Origin: Rhodocyclaceae bacterium UBA1310
GTDB taxonomy: Bacteria > Pseudomonadota > Gammaproteobacteria > Burkholderiales > Rhodocyclaceae
Direction of reading: 5' to 3'
Assembly: GCA_002307175.1 (NCBI GenBank)
Contig: DBTS01000140.1
Location: 33,266-97,265, forward strand
DNA: 64,000 nucleotides
Part shown: one piece after another, positions 1 to 8,972 of the stretch
How positions within the stretch are numbered: position 1 is the stretch's first letter
How the letters are laid out: each line of letters opens with the position of its first letter
The notes under the pieces: generated by a model
Told to the model about the DNA's origin: nothing
Databases searched by the model: none
Seen by the model: only the letters and a program-made list of their open reading frames with translations
Program-made: the position numbers and the translations under genes

Positions 1-1670
1 CCGTCCGCGAACTCGACGAAGCCTATGTTTTCCTGCGCAAGCTGGAACACCGCATCCAGTATCTGGACGACGCACAGACGCATAAACTGCCGGATTCTGC
101 CGACGATCTGCAGAGATTGGCACTGGCCATGGGCTACGCCAATCCCGCTGCGCTGATGGCAGCCCTGGACGCACACCGGCAACGCGTCAGCGCCCATTTC
201 GGCGCCGTATTTGGCGATCCGGTAGCCCAGGAACACACCCTGGAGCCCGTCTGGCAGGGGGCCTGCGAAATCGGCCCGACCAGTGCCGGCCTGGGCGAAC
301 TGGAATACCGTCATCCCAATGACAGTGCCGAGTTGCTCTGCGCATTTCGCGGCGGAGCACGCCTGCGCAACATGCCAGAGGAAGGGCGCGCCCGCCTGGA
401 TAGCCTCATGCCGCGAATCCTTGAGCTGGCTGCCACGCACACCAATCCGGATGAGACTCTCGCCCGCATGATCAGCCTGCTGGAGGCGATCTGCCGACGC
501 TCTGCCTACCTGGCGCTCCTCCAGCAGTATCCGCACGCGCTGGCCCGGGTGGTTGAACTGGTTTCAGCATCCAGCTGGGCTGCCAACTATGTGACACGCC
601 ACCCGCTGCTGCTCGACGAATTGCTCGACAACCGCCAACTCACCATTGAGCCCGACTGGCAAACCTTTGCCCATGACCTTTCCGCCGCCATGAGTGCCCT
701 TGGCGACGACGTGGAACGGCAGATGGACGTGATGCGCGAACAGCACCACGCCCAGGTGTTTCGCCTGCTGAACCGAGACCTGGCCGGGCAACTCACGGTG
801 GAACGCCTCTCCGATCACCTGTCGGCCCTCGCTGATGCGATTCTTGAAGAGACCCTGCGCCTGGCCTGGAAGCGTTCCAAACAGCATACACCGAAACACC
901 GCTTCGCCATCCTCGGCTACGGCAAGCTTGGTGGCAAAGAACTCGGCTATGCCTCAGACCTGGACCTCGTATTCATACACGATGATCCCGATCCGGAATG
1001 CCAGATGATCTACGCGCGACTGGCACAGCGTATCAATACCTGGCTCGATAGCCGCACCGGCGCCGGGCATCTGTTCGAAACCGACACGCGCCTGCGCCCG
1101 AACGGGGAATCCGGCCTGATTGTTGTTTCGCTCGCGGCATTTGAGCATTACCAACGCAAGGAAGCCTGGGTCTGGGAGCATCAGGCACTCACACGGGCAC
1201 GCTTTTGTGCCGGCAATTCCGATGTGGGTCGCAAGTTTGAACAGCTGCGCAGCGAGCTCCTGCAGCAGCAACGAGAGCTTGCCCCCCTGCGCAGCGAGGT
1301 TCTGGCCATGCGCCAGAAGATGCGCGAAAGCTTTGCCGACAAGGCCGATGGATTCAACATCAAGCATGACCTCGGGGGGCTCATTGATGTCGAATTCATT
1401 GTGCAGTACCTGGTTCTGGCCTATGCGCACAAGCACCCGGAACTGGTTGCCAACAGGGGAAACATCGCCCTGCTTGGCATGGCAGCCAGTGCCGGCCTGA
1501 TTCCGGAAACACTGGCCCATCAGGTGGCGGATGCCTATCGCATCATGCGGCATGCCCAGCACAGTCTGCGCCTCAACGAACGTGGTAACCACAGCCGGGA
1601 CGAACATCTGGACGAAGCCCGCAAGCCCGTCCAGGCGCTCTGGAAATATGTGTTCGAGGCAGCGTCTTAA
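1..1670 (+). CDS. glnE: Bifunctional glutamine synthetase adenylyltransferase/deadenylase, 3' part
   Basis: This is the C-terminal ~555 residues of GlnE, which adenylylates and deadenylylates glutamine synthetase in response to PII. The reading frame is open from base 3, ahead of the first ATG, and the first residues (VRELDEAYVFLRKLEHRIQY) already match the linker after the first catalytic domain. The gene therefore starts outside the window, lacking roughly a third of the usual length. The second nucleotidyltransferase motif GYGKLGGKELGYASDLDLVF is at about 924-983. The gene ends with TAA at 1668-1670, inside a TTAA that also supplies the stop of the convergent cheB. Confidence 0.96.
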   Translation, partial: VRELDEAYVFLRKLEHRIQYLDDAQTHKLPDSADDLQRLALAMGYANPAALMAALDAHRQRVSAHFGAVFGDPVAQEHTLEPVWQGACEIGPTSAGLGELEYRHPNDSAELLCAFRGGARLRNMPEEGRARLDSLMPRILELAATHTNPDETLARMISLLEAICRRSAYLALLQQYPHALARVVELVSASSWAANYVTRHPLLLDELLDNRQLTIEPDWQTFAHDLSAAMSALGDDVERQMDVMREQHHAQVFRLLNRDLAGQLTVERLSDHLSALADAILEETLRLAWKRSKQHTPKHRFAILGYGKLGGKELGYASDLDLVFIHDDPDPECQMIYARLAQRINTWLDSRTGAGHLFETDTRLRPNGESGLIVVSLAAFEHYQRKEAWVWEHQALTRARFCAGNSDVGRKFEQLRSELLQQQRELAPLRSEVLAMRQKMRESFADKADGFNIKHDLGGLIDVEFIVQYLVLAYAHKHPELVANRGNIALLGMAASAGLIPETLAHQVADAYRIMRHAQHSLRLNERGNHSRDEHLDEARKPVQALWKYVFEAAS

Positions 1671-2740
1671 CGACCGTAGCGCACGATGTGCTCAGGAATA
1701 CTGTCCAGACTCATCACCTGTTGTGCCGCGCCGAGCTTGATGGCTTCTTTGGGCATGCCGAACACCACGCAACTAGCTTCGTCCTGTGCCAGCGTGTGGG
1801 CACCGGCATCCAGCATCTCCTTGAGACCGCGTGCGCCATCGTCCCCCATGCCCGTCATGATGATCCCCAGGGCATTCGGCCCTGCCGCATGTGCGGCGGA
1901 GCGGAACAGCACGTCCACGGAAGGGCGATGACGATTCACCAGCGGCCCTTCGGTGACTTCGACGTAGTACTGCGCTCCGCTACGCTTGAGGAGCATGTGT
2001 CGGCCCCCCGGAGCAATCAGTGCCCGCCCCGGTACCACACGGTCATTGTTGGCGGCTTCCTTGACGGTGATCTGGCATAAGCCATCAAGCCGCTGCGCAA
2101 ACGCTTCGGTAAATTTTTCCGGCATGTGCTGCACGATCACAATGCCCGGCACCACGGCTGGCAATGCCGTCAGAACCGCTTCCAGCGCCTGAGTACCGCC
2201 GGTGGAGGTGCCAATCACCACGACTTTCTCGGTCGTCTGCGTCATCGCACGCGAAGTTGGCGGCAAAATCACATCTGCCGTATTTTTGGCAGCCACCTGC
2301 ATTGGTGCCGCCCTGGCGTGCGGCACCAGACGTTTGACATTGACTGCCGCCGCACTCTTGACTGCGGCCACCAGATCGTCCGAAGTATCCTGCAGAAACT
2401 GTTTGAGCCCCAGCTTGGGTTTGGTAATGATTGCCACCGCACCAGCGGCCATTGCCTCCATGGTCGTCTGTGCGCCCTTTTCCGTCAGCGTGGAACAGAT
2501 CACAACCGGTGTCGGGTGCTCTGCCATGAGCTTGCGCAGAAAAGTGATTCCGTCCATGCGTGGCATCTCGACATCAAGCACCACCACATCAGGCCATTCC
2601 TTCTTCATGCGCTCCATCGCGAGAATCGGGTCGGCGGCGGACGCAATCACCTCGATGCCGGCATCCTCATCCAATACCTGAGAGACCACCTGGCGTACCA
2701 CAGCCGAATCATCCACCACCAGCACTTTGATGCGTTTCAT
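1667..2740 (-). CDS. cheB: Chemotaxis response regulator protein-glutamate methylesterase CheB
   Basis: CheB (357 aa) removes methyl groups from chemoreceptors and deamidates glutamines, opposing CheR. It has an N-terminal receiver domain (VLVVDDSAVV; phospho-acceptor Asp56 in VVLDVEMPR) and a C-terminal methylesterase domain with the Ser (IGTSTGG), His (QHMP) and Asp (GMGDDGA) signatures. I start it at the ATG at 2740, preceded by AAGGGGA. The frame stays open for 88 more codons upstream, but these overlap cheD and do not resemble CheB. The start overlaps the cheD stop as ATGA, so the two are translationally coupled. It is the last gene of the chemosensory cluster. Confidence 0.97.
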   Translation of the reverse strand: MKRIKVLVVDDSAVVRQVVSQVLDEDAGIEVIASAADPILAMERMKKEWPDVVVLDVEMPRMDGITFLRKLMAEHPTPVVICSTLTEKGAQTTMEAMAAGAVAIITKPKLGLKQFLQDTSDDLVAAVKSAAAVNVKRLVPHARAAPMQVAAKNTADVILPPTSRAMTQTTEKVVVIGTSTGGTQALEAVLTALPAVVPGIVIVQHMPEKFTEAFAQRLDGLCQITVKEAANNDRVVPGRALIAPGGRHMLLKRSGAQYYVEVTEGPLVNRHRPSVDVLFRSAAHAAGPNALGIIMTGMGDDGARGLKEMLDAGAHTLAQDEASCVVFGMPKEAIKLGAAQQVMSLDSIPEHIVRYGR

Positions 2741-3279
2741 ACAGTCCCCTTCTTGTTTGGGCCCTGATTCTCCGATACAACCCCTGGCTTGATCTGGCTT
2801 TGCCGCGACCAGACATGCCCGGTGGAGATATCGAAGACGATATTCCGGTGACCGACCCCGAACAGGCTTTCCGACACAATCGGAATGCCGCAGGCCGTCA
2901 GCAGCAAGCGCGCAGTAAGGCCATTCTTCTTGCCCACATTCATCTGATCCTCGCGCGAATGCTGGGGAAACATATCCCCACCGCCGAAAATCTTGGCCTG
3001 GCATTGGGTCTGTGGCACACCACGTTCGGCCAGCTCACGCAGCATCAGCCACAGGGCTTCGTCACCATAGCGCGCATCCGGCTCCACAGGCTGGGTACGC
3101 CCCCGGGTGGGCAGCAGAAAATGGGACATGGCTCCGATCTGCATGCGTGGATGCCAGATGGTGATCGACACGCACGAGCCCAGCAGAGTCCGTACGCGAT
3201 GACGCATATCGCCGACGAAATACTCGCCAGGTTGCAGGAAGATTTCTACGGGGTGATGGGCAGTATGTTTTCCTGTCAT
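2737..3279 (-). CDS. cheD: Chemoreceptor glutamine deamidase CheD
   Basis: CheD (180 aa) deamidates specific glutamines in chemoreceptors. The catalytic Cys lies in LGSCVSI and the His in GAMSHF, the expected CheD order. The best start is ATG 3279 with GAGGGA six bases upstream; ATG 3285 is in frame but abuts that site. The stop overlaps the cheB start. The cheR stop lies 10 bases upstream, so cheR, cheD and cheB form a tight adaptation module. Confidence 0.95.
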   Translation of the reverse strand: MTGKHTAHHPVEIFLQPGEYFVGDMRHRVRTLLGSCVSITIWHPRMQIGAMSHFLLPTRGRTQPVEPDARYGDEALWLMLRELAERGVPQTQCQAKIFGGGDMFPQHSREDQMNVGKKNGLTARLLLTACGIPIVSESLFGVGHRNIVFDISTGHVWSRQSQIKPGVVSENQGPNKKGTV

Positions 3280-3289
3280 GACCATTCCC

Positions 3290-4090
3290 TCAGAGCTTGC
3301 GGTAAACCGCAGGCGCTTCAGCCACCCAGCCATCGCCAAAACCATTCAGGCTCTCCGAATGCCCAATGAGCAAATACCCTCCCTCGCGCAACTGGTCTGC
3401 TATACGCGCAAGGATCTGTTTCTTGGTATCAGTATTAAAATAGATCATGACGTTTCGCAGAAAAATCACGTCAAATGGCCCTACACGTGGCAGAGGCTGG
3501 TTCAGATTGATTTGCCGGAACAACACCTTCTGCCGCATGGCCCGACTGACCAGCAAGGTACCCGCCTGGCTGCCAATACCCCGCAGACAGTATCTGCGCA
3601 GGTAGCCCACCGGTACGTGCCGGGCACGATCAAGCGGATAGTGCCCGGCCTGGGCGAGTTCGAGCATGCGCGTGCTGATATCCGAGCCGAGCACCTCCCA
3701 ACCTCCCTCGGGCAGACAATCATTGAGCACCATGGCGATGCTGTAAGGTTCTTCTCCACTGGAACAGGCAGCACTCCAGACGCGAAACACCTGGGCGCTG
3801 CCCCGCCGCTGCAGTGCGAGTTGCCGCAAAATATCGAAATGCCGAGGCTCGCGAAACAGGTGCGTTTCATTGGTGGTGAGCAGATCCACGGCAATCTGGA
3901 TTTCTGCCGGATTCCGCCCGCATTGCAGAAGATTGAAATATTCGCCGTAGCTTTTCAGCTTGTGGTGCTGCAGGCGACGACTGAGTCGTCCGCACACAAG
4001 CTGCTTTTTGGCATGCGAAAGACTGATTCCTGCCGCTTCCAGGATGAAGCGTTGAAACTGCGCAAATTCCTTTTCAGAAATCGGAATCAT
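3290..4090 (-). CDS. cheR: Chemotaxis protein methyltransferase CheR
   Basis: CheR (266 aa from ATG 4090) methylates receptor glutamates using S-adenosylmethionine. It has an N-terminal helical CheR domain (residues ~1-55) and a C-terminal methyltransferase fold with the SAM-site segment RVWSAACSSGEEPYSIAM. An in-frame ATG at 4141 would add 17 residues, but it has no good ribosome site and the start at MIPISEKEF fits the family better. The C-terminal region binds receptor tails in the tethering type of CheR; two receptors in this cluster have suitable tails. Confidence 0.95.
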   Translation of the reverse strand: MIPISEKEFAQFQRFILEAAGISLSHAKKQLVCGRLSRRLQHHKLKSYGEYFNLLQCGRNPAEIQIAVDLLTTNETHLFREPRHFDILRQLALQRRGSAQVFRVWSAACSSGEEPYSIAMVLNDCLPEGGWEVLGSDISTRMLELAQAGHYPLDRARHVPVGYLRRYCLRGIGSQAGTLLVSRAMRQKVLFRQINLNQPLPRVGPFDVIFLRNVMIYFNTDTKKQILARIADQLREGGYLLIGHSESLNGFGDGWVAEAPAVYRKL

Positions 4091-4505
4091 ATTTCCCAGA
4101 GAACCAGCAAAGACAGCGCGGCAAAAAAGTTGAGCTACCATGCAAGACTGACGCGAATGCGAGACCTATGAAACCCGACCGCACCTAGCTTCAAGGTCCT
4201 GCCCTGTGCCTGGCAACCGTGTACCTCCTGCACCAGCCAGAAATTACCAGCTCATACCAACACGCTCCCACATTTTGCCTGTCAGGGCGAAAAAGCTGTT
4301 CACGGTCTGTCGCGAGAAGGCGTCAGGGGGCAAGGCCGGGGTTTCATGGAGCACGGCTCCATGCCGGTCGCGCCGGTTTGCTCTGCAAAACAAACCGTGG
4401 GAGAGCGCAGAAACCGGCGTGTATTGGGATACATAAGGATTTCGAGCAGCCTATGAGCCCAATGAGTCAGCCCGATCACGCCTTCGCAAAGATCATGAAC
4501 AGTTT
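4091..4505. other. Gene-free interval between cheW and cheR
   Basis: About 415 bases with no convincing gene. The longer open frames on the plus strand (from about 4206 and 4219) have no recognisable product. A very short plus-strand frame, 4453-4509, reads MSPMSQPDHAFAKIMNSF with an AAGGA 13 bases upstream and abuts the cheW stop; I cannot say whether it is a gene or a remnant. No intrinsic terminator was found. Confidence 0.5.
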
Positions 4506-5066
4506 CTAATGACTCTGATCTGTCAGTTGGGAAACCTGTGCAATATCTTCCAGCGCAAACACACGATCCACATCCAGCAAAATCACGAAATTGCCCTTGA
4601 CCTTGCCCATGCCATGAATGAAATCTGCCCGGATCTTGGCTCCAAATGCCGGCGGCGGTTCTATGTCGGAAGCCGCGATATCCAGCACTTCATTGACCGC
4701 GTCCACCACCACGCCAACCACCTGGCGTTCTTCCAGTGACTCTACCTCCACAATCACAATGCAGGTGCGCTTGGTAACTTCAGAAGGCGGACGCCCGAAA
4801 CGAACCTGCAGATCCATCACCGGCACCACTGCACCACGCAGATTGATCACGCCGCGCACACTCGCCGGCATCATCGGAACTTCTGTGATGTTGTGATACT
4901 CGATGATCTCCTTGATCGCCAGGATGCCGATGGCAAACAGCTCACCGGCCAGCACAAAGGTCAGATATTGAGTGGGCTCCAGACTCGCCGCAGTAGCACC
5001 GGAAACGGAGAGACCCGATACCACGGCTGGCACGCCGGCCTTGCCTGCTTCAGCGTTTGCTTCCAT
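4506..5066 (-). CDS. cheW: Chemotaxis coupling protein CheW
   Basis: CheW (186 aa) is the SH3-like adaptor linking receptors to CheA. The CheW fold covers about residues 35-180 (YLTFVLAGELFAIGILAIKEI, then RGVINLRGAVVPVMDL). The ~30-residue Ala/Val-rich N-terminal extension is of unknown role. ATG 5066 is chosen because GAGGAGT stands just upstream; the frame stays open further upstream into the receptor gene without CheW similarity. The start lies 10 bases after the MCP1 stop, so the pair is almost certainly co-transcribed. Confidence 0.95.
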   Translation of the reverse strand: MEANAEAGKAGVPAVVSGLSVSGATAASLEPTQYLTFVLAGELFAIGILAIKEIIEYHNITEVPMMPASVRGVINLRGAVVPVMDLQVRFGRPPSEVTKRTCIVIVEVESLEERQVVGVVVDAVNEVLDIAASDIEPPPAFGAKIRADFIHGMGKVKGNFVILLDVDRVFALEDIAQVSQLTDQSH

Positions 5067-5076
5067 TTGAAACTCC

Positions 5077-7008
5077 TCAGAATTTGGCAAAATGTGCGTC
5101 GTCTGCTTCTTCATAATCAGCGCCCGCAGATCTCCGTCCGCCCGTATCGCGACTGGCATAGTCAACGCGGCCTTTGCCCTTCGCCGACCGCCGCAGATTC
5201 CGCCCGGCACCGACAGTGCCCGAGAGATCATCGGGAAGCGTAAAGAAGGACATTAGCTGCTGCAGTTGCTCGGTCTGGCTACTCATTTCTTCGGCTGTAG
5301 CGGCAAGCTCCTCGGAGCTTGAGGCATTTTGCTGTGTCGTCTGACTCAATTGACTGACCGCAGAATTGATCTGCGCCACGCCCGAAGACTGCTCTTCGGA
5401 GGCTGCAGTGATTTCCTGCACGAGGTCTGAAGTCCGCCGGATGTTCGGCACCATCTCACCCAGCAACTGCCCGGCCTGCTCCGCCAGATCGACACTGCTC
5501 GCGGCCACGGTTCCGATTTCCTGTGCCGCCACCTGACTGCGTTCGGCCAACTTGCGCACTTCGGACGCCACTACCGCAAAACCCTTTCCATGCTCGCCTG
5601 CACGCGCTGCCTCAATAGCGGCGTTCAGGGCCAGCAGATTGGTCTGGTAGGCAATGTCATCAATGATCGAAATTTTCTGTGCGATCTGCTTCATCGCGGC
5701 AACGGTTGCCTTCACCGCCTCGCCGCCCTCATTGGCTTCCGATGCAGCCTTGGTGGCAATCGTATCGGTCACCTTGGCATTCTCGGTATTCTGCGCAATC
5801 GACGCCGTCATCTCTTCAATCGATGCGCTCGTTTCTTCCACCCCCGCGGCCTGCTCACTGGCGGCCTGGGACAAGGATTGCGAGGTGGCGCTCACCTCTT
5901 CAGCCGCGCTGCCGAGGGCCTCGGCGCTGCCATTGACTTCCGCCACCACCTGAGAGAGGCGTTCAACCGTATTGTTGACGTACTCCTTCATCTGCCCGAA
6001 AGCCCCCTGGTAGCTGCCTTCGATGGTTTTGGTGAGATCCCCTTCCGACATCGAATTCATGACCCGCACGACTTCATTGATGCTGCCGCCGGTCGTGGTG
6101 ACAAGAGAATTGAGGCCTTCTCCCATATCTTTCTGGAAGCCTTTGAGACCTTGCAGTTCAACCCTCGCTTCAAAATTCCCGGCATTAGCCGCATCCACCA
6201 CCTTGCGCTGCCCATCTATCACCTGCCGCAAGGCCAGCACCATTTTTTGCAAGGCGTACAGCATGCTTGATGAATCCCGTGCATGGATCTTCACATCCAT
6301 GGACAAATCGCCATCGGCAATTTTCTGCACGACCTCCGCGGCGTAGGCAGGCTCACCACCCAGCAACTGGAGAAGCCCCCGCGTGATGATGATTGCCAGT
6401 GCTACCGCCACTAACACCGCCAGCGCAGACAAGCTGATCACCCAGGTGCGCGTGGACTGATAAGTCTCCTCAGCCTTGGTATTCCCCTTGTTCATCAGGT
6501 CAACCTGGTACTCCCGAAAATTCTGCAGCGCCACATTCAGTGCGGAAAGCGAAGGCCACAACTCTTTGCTCAGATAGTCAGCAGCCTGAGTCCGGTTTGT
6601 TTTAACGAGATCAAAGAATTTTTCGTTCTGCGGGCCGATGATGGCTCGCTGATCGACAACAGCCTTGAGGAGCACACGGCCCTGTTCGGAAATAACCGTT
6701 TGATCAAGCTGTTTCATCCGCTCGGTATTGTCCTGCCTGACAACATTGATATGCTGCACCAGCTTATCAACCTCAACCCGATCTTCGGTGAGCAGCAGCC
6801 CGCGAAGGCTGACGCCCGCGTCCAGCGTATTCTGGATCAGCGCATTCGCACTGATTATCTTGGGATATCTGTTTACCATAATATCGTCTGATGCCGAACG
6901 CACGCTCGCCAGCCGCGTGACGCTCAGCACCGACAATACCAGCAACAGCAGCACTACGAATCCGAACCCCAAACCAAGGCGAGTCGACACTTTCATATTC
7001 GAGAACAT
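5077..7008 (-). CDS. Methyl-accepting chemotaxis protein (MCP1)
   Basis: A 643-residue transmembrane chemoreceptor. TM1 is at about residues 12-31, followed by a ~160-residue helical periplasmic region of the four-helix-bundle type, TM2 at about 190-211, a HAMP region, and a long cytoplasmic signalling coiled coil. The hairpin tip reads DIAYQTNLLALNAAIEAARA. ATG 7008 has a near-ideal AAAGGAG site. The C-terminus ends in HFAKF, an aromatic-x-x-aromatic tail of the kind that tethers CheR/CheB. Its signalling domain closely resembles that of MCP2 next to it. The ligand cannot be predicted. Confidence 0.95.
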   Translation of the reverse strand: MFSNMKVSTRLGLGFGFVVLLLLVLSVLSVTRLASVRSASDDIMVNRYPKIISANALIQNTLDAGVSLRGLLLTEDRVEVDKLVQHINVVRQDNTERMKQLDQTVISEQGRVLLKAVVDQRAIIGPQNEKFFDLVKTNRTQAADYLSKELWPSLSALNVALQNFREYQVDLMNKGNTKAEETYQSTRTWVISLSALAVLVAVALAIIITRGLLQLLGGEPAYAAEVVQKIADGDLSMDVKIHARDSSSMLYALQKMVLALRQVIDGQRKVVDAANAGNFEARVELQGLKGFQKDMGEGLNSLVTTTGGSINEVVRVMNSMSEGDLTKTIEGSYQGAFGQMKEYVNNTVERLSQVVAEVNGSAEALGSAAEEVSATSQSLSQAASEQAAGVEETSASIEEMTASIAQNTENAKVTDTIATKAASEANEGGEAVKATVAAMKQIAQKISIIDDIAYQTNLLALNAAIEAARAGEHGKGFAVVASEVRKLAERSQVAAQEIGTVAASSVDLAEQAGQLLGEMVPNIRRTSDLVQEITAASEEQSSGVAQINSAVSQLSQTTQQNASSSEELAATAEEMSSQTEQLQQLMSFFTLPDDLSGTVGAGRNLRRSAKGKGRVDYASRDTGGRRSAGADYEEADDAHFAKF

Positions 7009-7206
7009 GGTGGCTCCTTTGCCAGTACAGAGCATTTCCTGCCGACTATTCGTCTGGTCTGGCCATTAAACTTCGTGTAGCTACACATACCCCAGCCTAA
7101 GCAGGCTAGCTTCCGGCCTGAACGCTTGGCCAATGACTAATCGGGCAAATCGGGTCGTCAGCTGCAGCACGTCTCCCCCGCCTTTTCAAAACACGTAGCG
7201 TTGAGG

Positions 7207-8826
7207 TCAGAATTTCTCGAAAAGCCCCTCGTCCACTGAGTCTGGTGCATGAGACTTCACATGCTGGCGCTCTCCCAATCCAGTCCTGCCTGGAGCGTGC
7301 TTGCCGCCGCGCTGGCCGACAGGCGAGGTTCCAGCAAGATGAAAGAAGGCCATCACACGCTGCAACTGCTCCGCCTGACTGCTCATTTCTTCGGCTGTAG
7401 CAGCCAATTGTTCGGAAGCCGAGGCAGTCTGCTGCGTCGTCTGACTCAGCTGACTCACGGCAGAATTGATCTGGCTCACGCCGGAGGACTGTTCTTCCGA
7501 AGAAGCGGTAATCTCCTGGACAAGATCGGAGGTACGCTGGATGTTCGGCACCATTTCATCAAGCAGTTTGCCGGCCTGCTCTGCAAGTTCCACACTGCTG
7601 GAAGCGACTTCGCCGATTTCCTGCGCAGCCACCTGGCTGCGCTCAGCCAGCTTGCGCACTTCGGCAGCCACCACGGCAAAGCCCTTGCCGTGCTCACCCG
7701 CCCGCGCCGCTTCAATGGCAGCATTGAGGGCAAGCAGGTTGGTCTGGTAGGCAATATCATCAATGATGGTGATTTTCTGGGCAATCTGCTTCATCGCCAC
7801 CACCGTGGCCTTTACCGCTTCACCACCTTTGGCTGCCTCGGTGGACGCCTTGGTGGCAATCCCGTCGGTAATCTTGGCGTTCTCCGTGTTCTGGCTGATT
7901 GAGGCAGTCATCTGCTCAATTGATGCGCTGGTTTCCTCCACACCGGAAGCCTGTTCGCTGGCGCCCTGCGACAGGGATTGTGCCGTTGCGCTAACCTCCT
8001 CCGAGGCGCTCCCCAGGGAATCCGCACTCCTGTTAACTTCGGTCACCACAGAAGTCAGTTTTTCTGCCATATTGCGGATGGCAAAAAGCATGCTGGAATG
8101 ATCATTTTCAAGCGTAACAACCTTGACCGTTAGATCCCCCTCGGCGATCCGGCTGACCACATCTCCGGCGTAGGCGGGTTCCCCCCCCAGAACCTTGCGC
8201 AAACCTCGCACAATGACAAGACCAAGCGCCAAAACCAGGGCGGCAACCACCAGAGACAGCCCTAACTGCAGGAGCAGCGCCGTCGATTTGAACTGCACAG
8301 CCTCCTCTGCACTCTTGTTGGCAAGCTCCGTATTGAACTTCATATGGTTATCAAATGCGGCAACGATCTTCGCCGCTGTCGCCTGATTGGCTAGCAGAAA
8401 ATCACGTGCTTCATCATTCTTGCTCTGACGAGAGAGCGCCAAGGTTTTATCTGCCAGGCCCCAGTACTCCTCCAACGCAGCTTTGTCGACAGCCAGCAGG
8501 CTGCGGTCCTGTTCGTTGGAGATATCATTGGCTTCATACTTTTTCAAAACCTCATCCACCTTGGGCCGTAAAATAGCAATTTTTGCGTCCAGCTCACCTT
8601 TTGTTTTTTGATCCGTACTTGCGATGCTCTGCCAGATAAGGGTTCTGATCTGACTGAATGGAACATAGGCTGCTTCCAGATCAATTACACTAGGAAGCGT
8701 ATTTACATTGGCATAATTCGTCTTTTCAAACACGCGGTTCATCTGATACCAGCCCAAGCCCGTCACCAGCAGCAAACTGAGGATGGACAACGAAACCAGC
8801 AGATAGAGTCTTTTGAATGCAGACAT
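7207..8826 (-). CDS. Methyl-accepting chemotaxis protein (MCP2)
   Basis: A 539-residue chemoreceptor with TM1 at about residues 9-28, a four-helix-type periplasmic region, TM2 at about 184-206, HAMP and a signalling domain with the tip DIAYQTNLLALNAAIEAARA. The ATG at 8826 follows AAAGGGGACATC. It is about 100 residues shorter than MCP1 because it lacks the extra coiled-coil segment after HAMP. It ends in LFEKF, similar to the MCP1 tail. DNA of the two signalling domains is visibly homologous, which suggests an old tandem duplication. The 198-base gap before MCP1 holds no gene. Confidence 0.95.
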   Translation of the reverse strand: MSAFKRLYLLVSLSILSLLLVTGLGWYQMNRVFEKTNYANVNTLPSVIDLEAAYVPFSQIRTLIWQSIASTDQKTKGELDAKIAILRPKVDEVLKKYEANDISNEQDRSLLAVDKAALEEYWGLADKTLALSRQSKNDEARDFLLANQATAAKIVAAFDNHMKFNTELANKSAEEAVQFKSTALLLQLGLSLVVAALVLALGLVIVRGLRKVLGGEPAYAGDVVSRIAEGDLTVKVVTLENDHSSMLFAIRNMAEKLTSVVTEVNRSADSLGSASEEVSATAQSLSQGASEQASGVEETSASIEQMTASISQNTENAKITDGIATKASTEAAKGGEAVKATVVAMKQIAQKITIIDDIAYQTNLLALNAAIEAARAGEHGKGFAVVAAEVRKLAERSQVAAQEIGEVASSSVELAEQAGKLLDEMVPNIQRTSDLVQEITASSEEQSSGVSQINSAVSQLSQTTQQTASASEQLAATAEEMSSQAEQLQRVMAFFHLAGTSPVGQRGGKHAPGRTGLGERQHVKSHAPDSVDEGLFEKF

Positions 8827-8972
8827 GATGTCCCCTTTTCACAGCAAATAAATAGCCGGCCACAAGCATTTGGCAAGAGCGAAAACAGATTGGGCTCGCC
8901 CATTTCAACCAGTTTCTCAGGCTTGCTTGCAAACCTTCCAGAAAATATAGCCAACACCTTCCAAAAAAACAC

